A DNA stretch of 15,740 nucleotides from SG8-4 sp964598225 (GTDB lineage Bacteria; Planctomycetota; Phycisphaerae; Sedimentisphaerales; Anaerobacaceae): positions 1 through 15,740 of the forward strand of contig CAZRBG010000099.1 of the NCBI GenBank assembly GCA_964598225.1. The letters are read 5' to 3'. The notes beneath the pieces are model-generated. The model made no database searches. It was not told the origin of the DNA and was given only the letters and a program-made list of their open reading frames with translations. Both the position numbers and the translations under genes were made by a program. This document shows, piece after piece, positions 7,523-13,212 of this stretch (its first letter is position 1; every line of letters starts with the position of its first letter).

Positions 7523-8130
7523 GGACTATCACCTCTGTCGTCTTCGAGAATCCATACCTTCCTGTATGCCGCCAGGTATTGCTGGGCCTGCTCCGGAAGT
7601 GACTGTTTCAATCTGGAGATATCCTGCCACAGTCTCACTCGTTCATCCCGCTGCTGCTCGTAAAGCTCTCTCAGGCTCTTGTTAAGGCTGTAGGCCTCCT
7701 TACTGCTCATGCATACCCCTCCCCGGGAGGATTCAACTGCCATCTGCGAGCTGATGGTATAACACTTGCCCAGTTCGATCTGGTAGATGTTCCTGTCGTA
7801 GATCTCGTAGCGCTGTCTGACCTGGCTGATTATATCGCCGAGACCGAGGCCGGCGGTTTGTTTCTTATCCGAGATAATTGCCGTCTCGGGCTCTGATTTA
7901 GGGATCGGGAAATAACCGTTGTTGATGATATCTTCCACGGTTGGACCTCTGAGCCTGTCGGTTTTAGGCACTATGTCGGAAGTGAAGTCATAGCCTGTGC
8001 ATGTGTCAAAATATCCGGATTTAGGCCCTCTGCGAGGGATATCGTATACCAGAAATCTGCCTGACTGATAGAAATAAGGTACATAAGTCCCGTCGAAGAC
8101 GGGTCCGTTTGCCAGAGCTGTTTCGTACAT
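7519..8130 (-). CDS. hypothetical protein, 203 aa, coupled to the HerA-nuclease gene
   Basis: The N-terminal half is aromatic and beta-like, with many Tyr and Gly (TYVPYFYQSGRFLVYDIP, PKSGYFDTCTGYDF). The middle is mixed, with GLGDIISQVRQRYEIYDRN. The C-terminal 55 residues are a charged coiled-coil-like helix (SLRELYEQQRDERVRLWQDI). Three cysteines do not form a clear metal site. Its stop overlaps the HerA gene start, so the two proteins are very likely made together and act together. The ATG at 8130 has a weak GGGG upstream. The upstream region at 8131-8316 holds repeated motifs that may be an operator. No family is recognised; it may be a substrate adaptor or regulator of the ATPase. Confidence 0.72.
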   Translation of the reverse strand: MYETALANGPVFDGTYVPYFYQSGRFLVYDIPRRGPKSGYFDTCTGYDFTSDIVPKTDRLRGPTVEDIINNGYFPIPKSEPETAIISDKKQTAGLGLGDIISQVRQRYEIYDRNIYQIELGKCYTISSQMAVESSRGGVCMSSKEAYSLNKSLRELYEQQRDERVRLWQDISRLKQSLPEQAQQYLAAYRKVWILEDDRGDSP

Positions 8131-8133
8131 TTT

Positions 8134-8219
8134 GCTACCCCAAAATTATTCCTTTGAGGTAGTAAATACGCTTTCATTTATAAAGCTTTGCTTTTTTGTA
8201 GCTACCCACGAGTAAATAC
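8134..8219. promoter_or_regulatory. paired direct repeats upstream of the HerA operon
   Basis: GCTACCC occurs at 8134-8140 and 8201-8207, and AGTAAATAC at 8161-8169 and 8211-8219. CTACC and GGTAG (8157-8161) also form an inverted pair. The block lies just upstream of the minus-strand gene at 8130, between it and the divergent small gene at 8317, and contains AT-rich stretches suitable for a promoter (for example the TTTATAAAT segment near 8175-8185). Two copies of two motifs suggest an operator, but no regulator gene is identified. Confidence 0.4.
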
Positions 8220-8316
8220 CATCGTCGCCGGCTGAGTATCGGGTTACGAGCATGGCGCCGAAGATTTGCGCAACATTTATAAACATGCGGGACCTACACC
8301 ATAGCGGTGATCAGTT

Positions 8317-8490
8317 ATGAATACGATAAAAAGGCAGATGTTGAGGCAAGCCGCGCATAGAGCTGCGGCCAGGGCGGCCGCTCTTTCCACACAGTACATG
8401 AAGGCCAATCCCGAGGAACGGGAGGCGATTATGGCCGGCATCAGGTTCGAGAAATGGCTGAGCCGGACCTGCCGGTTCTGCTTGGATTAG
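8317..8490 (+). CDS. small basic protein, 57 aa
   Basis: The frame starts with ATG at 8317, five bases behind GGTGATC, and ends with TAG at 8488-8490. The product (starting MNTIKRQMLRQAAHRAAARA) is rich in Arg and Ala in its first half, then has a typical helix-capping stretch MKANPEEREAIMAG, and ends in RTCRFCLD, a single CxxC. It looks like a genuine small helical protein. It is the only plus-strand gene between the HerA operon and the right end of the window. A hairpin CTGCCG-GACTGT-CGGCAG at 8496-8513 follows the stop and may end transcription. Function unknown. Confidence 0.5.
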   Translation: MNTIKRQMLRQAAHRAAARAAALSTQYMKANPEEREAIMAGIRFEKWLSRTCRFCLD

Positions 8491-8558
8491 GCCTCCTGCC
8501 GGACTGTCGGCAGACTCCACGGACCTGTAAATATTTCCTGTTGTTTCACCTGCTCCAT
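8487..8558 (-). CDS. possible 23-aa small protein
   Basis: ATG at 8558 is preceded by GGGAGGTGCGAAG, a full Shine-Dalgarno sequence with five-base spacing. The frame encodes MEQVKQQEIFTGPWSLPTVR and three more residues, and stops with TAA overlapping the stop of the opposing 57-aa gene. An 11-bp-stem hairpin lies just upstream (8589-8620), the same hairpin-then-RBS layout as the better genes nearby. It would be the last gene of the minus-strand run from 9424. Short length makes it uncertain. Confidence 0.35.
   Translation of the reverse strand: MEQVKQQEIFTGPWSLPTVRQEA
8496..8513. terminator. short hairpin after the 57-aa gene
   Basis: CTGCCG (8496-8501) and CGGCAG (8508-8513) form a 6-bp GC-rich stem with a 6-base loop, six bases after the TAG of the plus-strand small gene. 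No T-run follows, so a terminator function is only possible. Confidence 0.3.
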
Positions 8559-8588
8559 CTTCGCACCTCCCGGCTGAACTGCTCTCTG

Positions 8589-8620
8589 ATGGCGGTTCGC
8601 CTGACTAACCGAACCGCCAT
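8589..8620. terminator. 11-bp perfect stem hairpin at the end of the 78-aa gene
   Basis: ATGGCGGTTCG (8589-8599) and CGAACCGCCAT (8610-8620) form a perfect stem with a 10-base loop. It overlaps the last codons and the stop (8605) of the 78-aa minus-strand gene and lies just ahead of the GGGAGGTG site at about 8570-8563. There is no T-run on either side. It may be an mRNA processing or 3'-stabilising structure within the transcript. Confidence 0.45.
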
Positions 8621-8841
8621 AATCCCGGATGCCCGCCTCGTCTCCTAACCTCTGTCAGACGGTCTTTCATATCGCAGCAGAAGCAATCGATTAGGTCGAA
8701 ATCCTTCACCTTGGCGGATTTGCTTTCTCCAAGATACCTGTCTAACGCTGCGGTAGCTTCTTTCCATTGCTCGAAACAGCTCAGCAGGGTCTCCTCGAGC
8801 TTTTTGATGTGTACGCCGCAATCGGATAATCGCTCAGGCAT
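8605..8841 (-). CDS. hypothetical protein, 78 aa
   Basis: The frame is open from 8862, but the ATG at 8841 has AAGGTG seven bases upstream and overlaps the preceding gene's stop by eight bases, so it is the preferred start. The protein (MPERLSDCGVHIKKLEETLL...) is helical, with a mid-length acidic/aromatic stretch and a cysteine cluster FDLIDCFCCDMKDR near residues 47-60. Three Cys in four positions could bind metal but do not match a known zinc ribbon. The C-terminus is basic and Gly-rich. It is coupled to the 196-aa gene upstream. No family recognised. Confidence 0.55.
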   Translation of the reverse strand: MPERLSDCGVHIKKLEETLLSCFEQWKEATAALDRYLGESKSAKVKDFDLIDCFCCDMKDRLTEVRRRGGHPGLWRFG

Positions 8842-9424
8842 TCTTTGCACCTTCCCAATCAACCTGTTTTTGGCGGCTCAACTCTCTGGCTTTTTCATCT
8901 ATGATCTCGAGGATCACAGCCCTGTAGTCCTCATCCTGCCAATCGCCGACCTTGCTGTCCATCTGCTCGCCGGTATAAGAATCCTCGGTTTTGTTCCTTT
9001 CCTCTATACGAGACCTTATCTCTTGCTCTGTCACACCCAGAACATCCCATATCTGCTCTTCATCCAGATCTTCTTGCTGCACCCAGACGTATTCTCCCGT
9101 CCTTCTGTGCAAAAAGTTATAGCCCTGAACCCCATTGATGCCTTGTCCGCAGCTGACTACGACAAAACCTTGATTTGCCATCACATCTTTGATGGTCTGA
9201 ATCACGTCTTGCGGCTGCGCTTCTTTTTCGGATACTTCCACTATGTCCCGGTCTTTGTTAACCGCGTTTACTTCGATTCTGCTGCTGAAAAGGCCCGTCT
9301 CTTCTTTTAGAAAGTCCAGTCCCTCCAATTCCTCCAGGGCATTTTCCTTGTCCTGGGCCTGGACGTAGAAGTCCCTTTCATATTCCACGCCCGCGGTAAT
9401 CCTGAAATACTTCTTATCCGCCAT
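8834..9424 (-). CDS. hypothetical acidic protein, 196 aa
   Basis: A TTG in frame at 9442 is possible, but its codons contain the GGAGGTG site. The ATG at 9424, six bases behind GGAGGTG, is the real start. The protein is acidic. Residues 1-75 look like a small alpha/beta domain (YFRITAGVEYERDFYVQAQD, then a helix, then FSSRIEVNAV). A second domain (about 75-125: VIQTIKDVMANQGFVVVSCG, then YNFLHRRTGEYVWVQQEDL) follows, then an acidic helical tail. The DV/ANQGF segment and aromatic strands suggest two related modules, but I recognise no family. It follows the terminator of the interrupted DUF932 gene and starts its own unit with the 78-aa gene. Plasmid-type orphan; function unknown. Confidence 0.68.
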   Translation of the reverse strand: MADKKYFRITAGVEYERDFYVQAQDKENALEELEGLDFLKEETGLFSSRIEVNAVNKDRDIVEVSEKEAQPQDVIQTIKDVMANQGFVVVSCGQGINGVQGYNFLHRRTGEYVWVQQEDLDEEQIWDVLGVTEQEIRSRIEERNKTEDSYTGEQMDSKVGDWQDEDYRAVILEIIDEKARELSRQKQVDWEGAKNA

Positions 9425-9453
9425 TTTTTCACCTCCGGCCAATAAAAACGAAA

Positions 9454-9480
9454 GGCCCTCTTCGAATTTTCAAGAGGGCC
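9454..9480 (-). terminator. rho-independent terminator after the DUF932 gene
   Basis: GGCCCTCTT (9454-9462) and AAGAGGGCC (9472-9480) form a perfect 9-bp stem with a 9-base loop. On the minus strand it is followed by TTTCGTTTTTATT. It lies 15 bases beyond the DUF932 stop codon and immediately before the Shine-Dalgarno sequence of the 196-aa gene. The same arm sequence is used in the hairpin at 13818-13849 ahead of the DUF932 start. Confidence 0.75.
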
Positions 9481-9494
9481 GTTATAAAAACAAA

Positions 9495-9782
9495 TCACTC
9501 TCGTTTCTTCTGGTCGACCTTTACCATCTCCTCTGTCAACTGTGCAATCGGCGTCTTAAGTATCTTCTGGGCCTTGTTCTGGAGCCATGTATCCACCTGG
9601 GGCTTTAACCTGCTGCCCCAGCGGCTTACGTAATTGGTGACGGCGTTGTAGAGGCTCCACCTGGTCACTCGCCCGTTCTCATCGAGCTTGACTCTCGATA
9701 GAATCTCTTTGACGTGTTTCTGCTTTTTGAACATGGCCTTGGTCAATAGCCTCAATGCCTGCCACTCGGCGCTGTCTTTCAT
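9495..9782 (-). pseudogene. DUF932 protein, C-terminal part, separated by RIT insertion
   Basis: This is the 3' part of the gene whose 5' part lies at 13206-13782. The reading frame from ATG AAA G at 9782 onward gives KDSAEWQALRLLTKAMFKKQ and then RVTRWSLYNAVTNYVSRWG. The W-x-LYNAVT-x-Y motif is typical of the C-terminal half of DUF932 (phage/plasmid-related) proteins. About 93 residues remain after the junction lysine. The frame stays open upstream to 9854, but those codons belong to the inserted element's end and look random. Without its own ribosome site this part is unlikely to be translated well. A clean terminator follows at 9454-9480. DUF932 proteins occur on plasmids and prophages and their function is not established. 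Confidence 0.8.
9776..9782. repeat. 7-bp direct repeat CTTTCAT, left copy (candidate crossover core)
   Basis: It is identical to 13206-13212. The minus strand reads ATG AAA G and is in the DUF932 frame in both copies (Met-Lys). It is likely either the target-site overlap used by the recombinases or a short target duplication. Confidence 0.75.
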
Positions 9783-9809
9783 AATGCGGAGACATTGACT
9801 ATGCCGAGT
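9776..9809 (-). repeat. RIT terminal inverted repeat, left
   Basis: This is the reverse complement of the repeat at 13152-13185 with five mismatches in 34 positions. The outer 15 bases, from CTTTCAT through AATGCGGA, match exactly. The inner end carries TATGCCGAGT (9800-9809), one of the recurring cores. Confidence 0.85.
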
Positions 9810-9862
9810 AGAACTTCTTTTGAAGCAATAGCAGCCTGATATAGTCATCTTCATACTATGCG

Positions 9863-9873
9863 ACTCGGCATAA
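9863..9873 (-). repeat. internal recombinase-site-like motif, left end
   Basis: ACTCGGCATAA is the inverted partner of the TATGCCGAGT in the left terminal repeat, 53 bases away. It equals the motif at 13077-13087 in opposite orientation. The two motifs at each end form a matched inverted pair, as expected for recombinase binding sites. Confidence 0.6.
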
Positions 9874-10872
9874 TTATAAGCCTTGTAGAAAGGCTAAAAG
9901 GCGATCATCTGGTCGATACCTGCTTCCTTTTGCTCCAAATGACGAGCTTTTCTCGAGTATCTTCTCTTTCATCTTGAGATCGGCATGTACATATATCTGG
10001 GTCGTATCTACTGATTCGTGGCCGAGCCATAAAGCGATTACAAATTGGTCGACGCCGTGTTGCAGCAAATCCATGGCTGCAGTATGGCGAAGCACATGTG
10101 GAGTGACTCTCTTTCGTCTCAATGAAGTACACTTTAATCTCGCCGTTTTGACGTGTTTAGCCAGTATATATTCAATTCCATCTCTGCTGAGAACTCTGCC
10201 ACGAGCACTAACAAACAGTGGTTCGGACGGCTCACAATTGCGTTCACGCAACCAGGAGCGCATAACCCTTGCAGATTCCTCGCGTAAAGGGGTACAGCGT
10301 TCTTTTCTGCCTTTCCCTTTACAGCGAACGTGAGCCCCATTATCCAAAACAACATCCTGGCACTTGAGCCCGATTAACTCAGAGACTCGCAAACCGGTTT
10401 GGGCTGTTAGGAGTATAATTGCTTGGTCTCGACGTCCAGACCAGTTCCTTTGGTCAGGCTCGGCCAATATGGCGTTAACTTCATCTTGTGTCAAAAACTC
10501 GACTGGTTTTCTTGTATATCGCTTGCTTGGGATTGCTAATACGCGCTGAATCGAGTCACTGTATCGGGGTTCATTCAAAGCAAGATATCTAAAGAATGAA
10601 TGAATGGCCGCCAGTCGTGTATTTCTTGTTTGAGCGCTGTTGCCATGAACCTTTTCACGATTATCCAAGAAGGACGCAATGAAAGTGGCATTCAGATCTT
10701 TTATAGTCAACTTCGAGGGATTCCTTTGGAGCTTCTCCTTTGCAAATTTCAGGAGTAAGCGAAAGGTATCACGATAGCTGGCTATAGTGTGAGGACTTGC
10801 CTGTCGCTGACGCATAAGACGGTCTGTAAAGAACGCCTCCAACATTGCAGGGAACTCTGGATTTTTCTTCAT
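9874..10872 (-). CDS. ritC: tyrosine recombinase, third gene of the RIT trio, 332 aa
   Basis: A full-length XerC/D-like recombinase. The N-terminal core-binding (SAM-like) domain covers about residues 8-105 (FFTDRLMRQRQASPHTIASY; TRLAAIHSFFRYLAL). The catalytic domain covers about 125-310 with all key residues: Arg162 in TGLRVSEL, a Lys in KGKGRKER (186-190), H259-x-x-R262 in TPHVLRHT, His285 in LWLGHES and the nucleophile Tyr294 in TQIYVHADL. It starts with ATG sharing one base with the stop of the second recombinase (TGATG), so translation is coupled. The stop lies just inside the left end of the element, followed by a small hairpin (9879-9895). The product should cut and rejoin DNA at the element ends with the other two recombinases. 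The letter assigned follows gene order. Confidence 0.9.
   Translation of the reverse strand: MKKNPEFPAMLEAFFTDRLMRQRQASPHTIASYRDTFRLLLKFAKEKLQRNPSKLTIKDLNATFIASFLDNREKVHGNSAQTRNTRLAAIHSFFRYLALNEPRYSDSIQRVLAIPSKRYTRKPVEFLTQDEVNAILAEPDQRNWSGRRDQAIILLTAQTGLRVSELIGLKCQDVVLDNGAHVRCKGKGRKERCTPLREESARVMRSWLRERNCEPSEPLFVSARGRVLSRDGIEYILAKHVKTARLKCTSLRRKRVTPHVLRHTAAMDLLQHGVDQFVIALWLGHESVDTTQIYVHADLKMKEKILEKSSSFGAKGSRYRPDDRLLAFLQGL
9879..9895 (-). terminator. weak hairpin at the end of the recombinase operon
   Basis: AGCCTT (9879-9884) and AAGGCT (9890-9895) form a 6-bp stem with a 5-base loop, overlapping the last codons of the third recombinase. The minus strand continues TATAATTATG, only weakly T-rich. 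It may slow transcription out of the element into the DUF932 remnant. Confidence 0.3.
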
Positions 10873-11795
10873 CAGTTAATCCTTTCTGCCGCCCGTTTAG
10901 CGGCCAGTTGCAACAGCTCGGGTGTAGCTGTCATATACCAATAAGTACAACTTAGATGCCGATGGCCGAGGTACACAGCCAATTGAGGTAAAAGCTTCTC
11001 GACATTCTTACCTTGTCGATACCAGCTCTGCATCATATGGACCGCAAAAGAATGCCTTAAATCATGTAGACGAGGGCCTGAGTGATCAGATGGATGCCGC
11101 AGTCCTATTTGACACGAGAGTTTATTGAAATTCCATCGTATTGTTCCCGCTGTCAACCTTGTACCAGCTTCTGATACAAAGAAGCTCGTAGTTTTGGATT
11201 TGGGCAACACTTTGTCCCTGTACAGCACATAACGCTGAAGTGCTTTTACCGTAGAAGTATGCACCGGGATTAACCGTCTTCTATCATGTTTCGCTTTTTT
11301 AACAAGCAAAACACCTTTCTGCAAATCCACATCTTCTCGATCAAGGCCAACAAGCTCACCAATTCGCATACCGGTAACGGTCAGGAGGCTGAGAATGGTG
11401 ACGAAAGTGGATGCTCGGAGCCCTGTTTCTGAGTGTAGTGTCCCGGCGGCTTTTATTAAGCTAAGAATTTGGTTTTCCGTGTATATGTATGGTATAGTCC
11501 TTTTGTTCTTAAAAGGAAGTAATCCTTGTGCCGGGACCTCAGTCCGGGGATCTATAGCACTATAATAACGAGCGAATGTCCTTACAGTGCTTAACCGTTG
11601 CGCCCAATACTCGGGTCGGCACTTATCAGATAGACAAGCCCATCTCACAGCCAAATCTTGTGTAATAATGGATGTTTTATGCTCTTCCAAATAACCGGCA
11701 AATTGGAACAATAAACGCCCGGCTTCATGTAGTTTGAACCCCAAAGCTCGGCGTTCTTGTAGATATCTCTTGATAGCTTCTCTAGCGACACTCAT
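10872..11795 (-). CDS. ritB: tyrosine recombinase, second gene of the RIT trio, 307 aa
   Basis: The product has a shortened N-terminal core-binding domain (MSVAREAIKRYLQERRALGF to about 85) and a catalytic domain from about 105. The catalytic residues are present: Arg144 in TGMRIGEL, Lys167/169 in VKKAKHDRRR, H244-x-x-R247 in LHDLRHSF, His278 in YLGHRH, and the nucleophile most likely Tyr287 in CTYWYMTATPE (Tyr285 is the alternative). The Arg-rich KHDRRRLIPVH turn and the WYRQGKNVEKLLPQLAVYLGH insertion resemble one subgroup of integrases that occur in multi-recombinase elements. Its ATG overlaps the first gene's stop as ATGA (four bases), and its stop overlaps the third gene's start, so the three proteins are probably made in fixed proportion and may act as a complex. 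Confidence 0.9.
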   Translation of the reverse strand: MSVAREAIKRYLQERRALGFKLHEAGRLLFQFAGYLEEHKTSIITQDLAVRWACLSDKCRPEYWAQRLSTVRTFARYYSAIDPRTEVPAQGLLPFKNKRTIPYIYTENQILSLIKAAGTLHSETGLRASTFVTILSLLTVTGMRIGELVGLDREDVDLQKGVLLVKKAKHDRRRLIPVHTSTVKALQRYVLYRDKVLPKSKTTSFFVSEAGTRLTAGTIRWNFNKLSCQIGLRHPSDHSGPRLHDLRHSFAVHMMQSWYRQGKNVEKLLPQLAVYLGHRHLSCTYWYMTATPELLQLAAKRAAERIN

Positions 11796-13024
11796 GATCT
11801 TATCTCCGGCCAGGGTATCGTGATTTCTCTTAGACTTTTCAAATCAACTTTGGCATAGATTCTCGTTGTGTTTAGTGAGCGATGTCTCAATATCTCGGCA
11901 ATTTCCCTCATGGTTGCACCCTCCCGAAGCATCCGGGTGGCCAGACTATGGCGCAATAAATAAGGCCCTTGATGTGGCGGTGACAAGCCTACGCGTTGAC
12001 AGGTACGTCTAACCATGGAACATATACTGCTGCGAGTAAGTTCCTTAATTGGACCCTTTGTAGTAACAAATAATCTTCTCATATCGCATTTTGGCCTGAC
12101 CTTTTTCAGATATGTGACAATAGCTTGTCCCACATCTTCGGGAATGGGCAACTGCTCCTGATAATCCCCTTTGCCATAGACTGTAAGGATGCCGCTTTCC
12201 CAATCTATGTCATCTAAGTTAATCTTGAGTATCTCCTTTGTACGTAAACCCAAACGCGCCATCAGAATTAACAAAGCATAATCACGGATTCCTACCGCTC
12301 GGATTTGATTACAACTGCGTAGCAATTTATCGACTTCTTCGGTTGGCAAGTACTTTGGCAACTCTGCATGGGAGCGATCTGCCACAGTAGGAACCGAGGA
12401 AGCTAAATCAACTTTTATGTCCCCGCGGAACCGAAGATATATGAAAAAAGAACGTAAGGCCGCCGCCATTGCCTTAATACGGCCCAAGGAGTAGACTTTT
12501 GTCTGTTCAAAAATGAACTTGTTAACGTCACTAGGAGTCAACATTTCCAACAAGAATTCGGTTCTTTGAAACCGTTTAGAGAGGAAACAGTGAATCGATA
12601 GTACATAACTCTTCACGGTAGCTACTGACAGACCGCGTTCATGTTCCAAATACCGGGCGTACTCGTTCAAAATACAATCATACTTTCCTTCACGAATCGC
12701 GGGTTTGGGAACAATATTCTGCTCACGTAACCAAATCAGAAGTTCTCGCAGTGGGCTACTATATGCCTTAAAAACATGAGAGTGATCTTTGCTGTAACAC
12801 ATCAGAAACTCTCTGATGGTTTTCTCATCTAAGTCATTTGCGGACAATTTTTCCCTATGGAACCACCCATTCAAATGGCGGACAATTCGGATTCTGGCCT
12901 CAATGGTCTGCTGCTTATACCCTCGCCTTGACAACTCGTCTTTGAATTCATCCAAATGTCTACCAAATGGCCCGAAACATGGATCTGTAACCGCAAGCCA
13001 TCTCTTGAAAGGTCTTCTCTGCAC
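11792..13024 (-). CDS. ritA: tyrosine recombinase, first gene of the RIT trio, about 410 aa
   Basis: An ATG at 13117 would give 441 aa, but that extension is atypical. GTG at 13024, nine bases behind GGGGG and beginning VQRRPFKRWLAVTDPCFGPF, is preferred. There are two stacked N-terminal helical domains (about residues 20-100 and 115-215 in this numbering) before the catalytic domain, making it the longest of the trio. The catalytic residues are Arg261 in LGLRTKEI, Lys285 in YGKGDYQEQ, Arg358 in YLLRHSLA, His381 in LRHRS and the nucleophile Tyr390 in TTRIYAKVDL. The box II histidine of HxxR is replaced by Tyr (Y355-L-L-R), a variation tolerated in some integrases. It is the first gene after the candidate promoter at 13063-13091. 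Confidence 0.88.
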   Translation of the reverse strand: MQRRPFKRWLAVTDPCFGPFGRHLDEFKDELSRRGYKQQTIEARIRIVRHLNGWFHREKLSANDLDEKTIREFLMCYSKDHSHVFKAYSSPLRELLIWLREQNIVPKPAIREGKYDCILNEYARYLEHERGLSVATVKSYVLSIHCFLSKRFQRTEFLLEMLTPSDVNKFIFEQTKVYSLGRIKAMAAALRSFFIYLRFRGDIKVDLASSVPTVADRSHAELPKYLPTEEVDKLLRSCNQIRAVGIRDYALLILMARLGLRTKEILKINLDDIDWESGILTVYGKGDYQEQLPIPEDVGQAIVTYLKKVRPKCDMRRLFVTTKGPIKELTRSSICSMVRRTCQRVGLSPPHQGPYLLRHSLATRMLREGATMREIAEILRHRSLNTTRIYAKVDLKSLREITIPWPEIRS

Positions 13025-13062
13025 TGTATATATCCCCCACAAAATTCCATTGTAATAGTGAA

Positions 13063-13091
13063 AACATAGAATACATTTATGCCGAGTCCAA
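13063..13091 (-). promoter_or_regulatory. candidate promoter of the recombinase trio
   Basis: On the minus strand TTGGAC (13091-13086) and TATGTT (13068-13063) are 17 bases apart, about 40 bases ahead of the GTG start at 13024. The spacer contains the recombinase-site-like motif at 13077-13087, so binding of the recombinases there would be expected to block transcription. Identified by eye; the -10 is a weak match. Confidence 0.35.
13077..13087 (+). repeat. internal recombinase-site-like motif, right end
   Basis: TTATGCCGAGT is the exact reverse complement of 9863-9873 and pairs with AGTCGGCATAA at 13152-13162 (one mismatch), 64 bases away. It mirrors the arrangement at the left end. Confidence 0.6.
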
Positions 13092-13151
13092 AAGCGTAAC
13101 CTGAGAGTGAAACACAAGAGTATTTGACTGTGAATTGGGTGTCGCTCAACA

Positions 13152-13185
13152 AGTCGGCATAATCAGTTGCTCCGCATTATGAAAG
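13152..13185 (+). repeat. RIT terminal inverted repeat, right
   Basis: It matches the reverse complement of 9776-9809 at 29 of 34 positions. It begins AGTCGGCATAA and ends TCCGCATTATGAAAG, the final 15 bases being identical in both ends. The last seven bases, ATGAAAG, are the inverted copy of the direct repeat at 13206-13212. Confidence 0.85.
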
Positions 13186-13212
13186 TTATGCCGTGCACGG
13201 CATAACTTTCAT
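13179..13212. repeat. perfect 34-bp palindrome at the RIT right junction
   Basis: ATGAAAG (13179-13185), the 20-bp palindrome TTATGCCGTGCACGGCATAA (13186-13205) and CTTTCAT (13206-13212) together read the same on both strands. The left junction has no counterpart of the 20-bp part. The palindrome introduces the in-frame TAA that ends the N-terminal DUF932 fragment. It is probably an attachment or recombination structure rather than a transcription signal. Confidence 0.85.

Larger units (their letters stand above)
9776..13205 (-). mobile_element. recombinase-in-trio (RIT) element, 3.43 kb
   Basis: The element holds three overlapping minus-strand tyrosine recombinase genes and no other cargo, which is the definition of RIT elements. 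Terminal inverted repeats lie at 9776-9809 and 13152-13185 (29 of 34 positions match; the outermost 15 are identical). A 20-bp palindrome (13186-13205) follows the right repeat. The heptamer CTTTCAT occurs directly repeated at both junctions (9776-9782 and 13206-13212). Removing one unit between these copies rejoins the two DUF932 parts in frame, so the boundaries are well supported to within the heptamer. The element is inserted in the same orientation as the gene it breaks. The recombinases look intact, so it may still be mobile. Confidence 0.88.

Noticed and set aside
8171..8177. Further CTTTCAT copies (8171, 8664, 9966) as possible additional RIT targets
   Set aside because: A 7-base match is expected by chance several times in 15 kb, and none is flanked by the TTATGCCG core or an interrupted gene.
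9783..9854. Extension of the C-terminal DUF932 frame into the RIT element (MKMTISGCYCFKRSS...)
   Set aside because: These codons are the inner side of the element's terminal repeat and only happen to be open; they do not belong to the DUF932 protein.
9874..13117. Tn554-type element instead of RIT
   Set aside because: Tn554 has two tyrosine recombinases plus a small non-recombinase TnpC and carries cargo; here all three genes have recombinase catalytic residues and there is no cargo.
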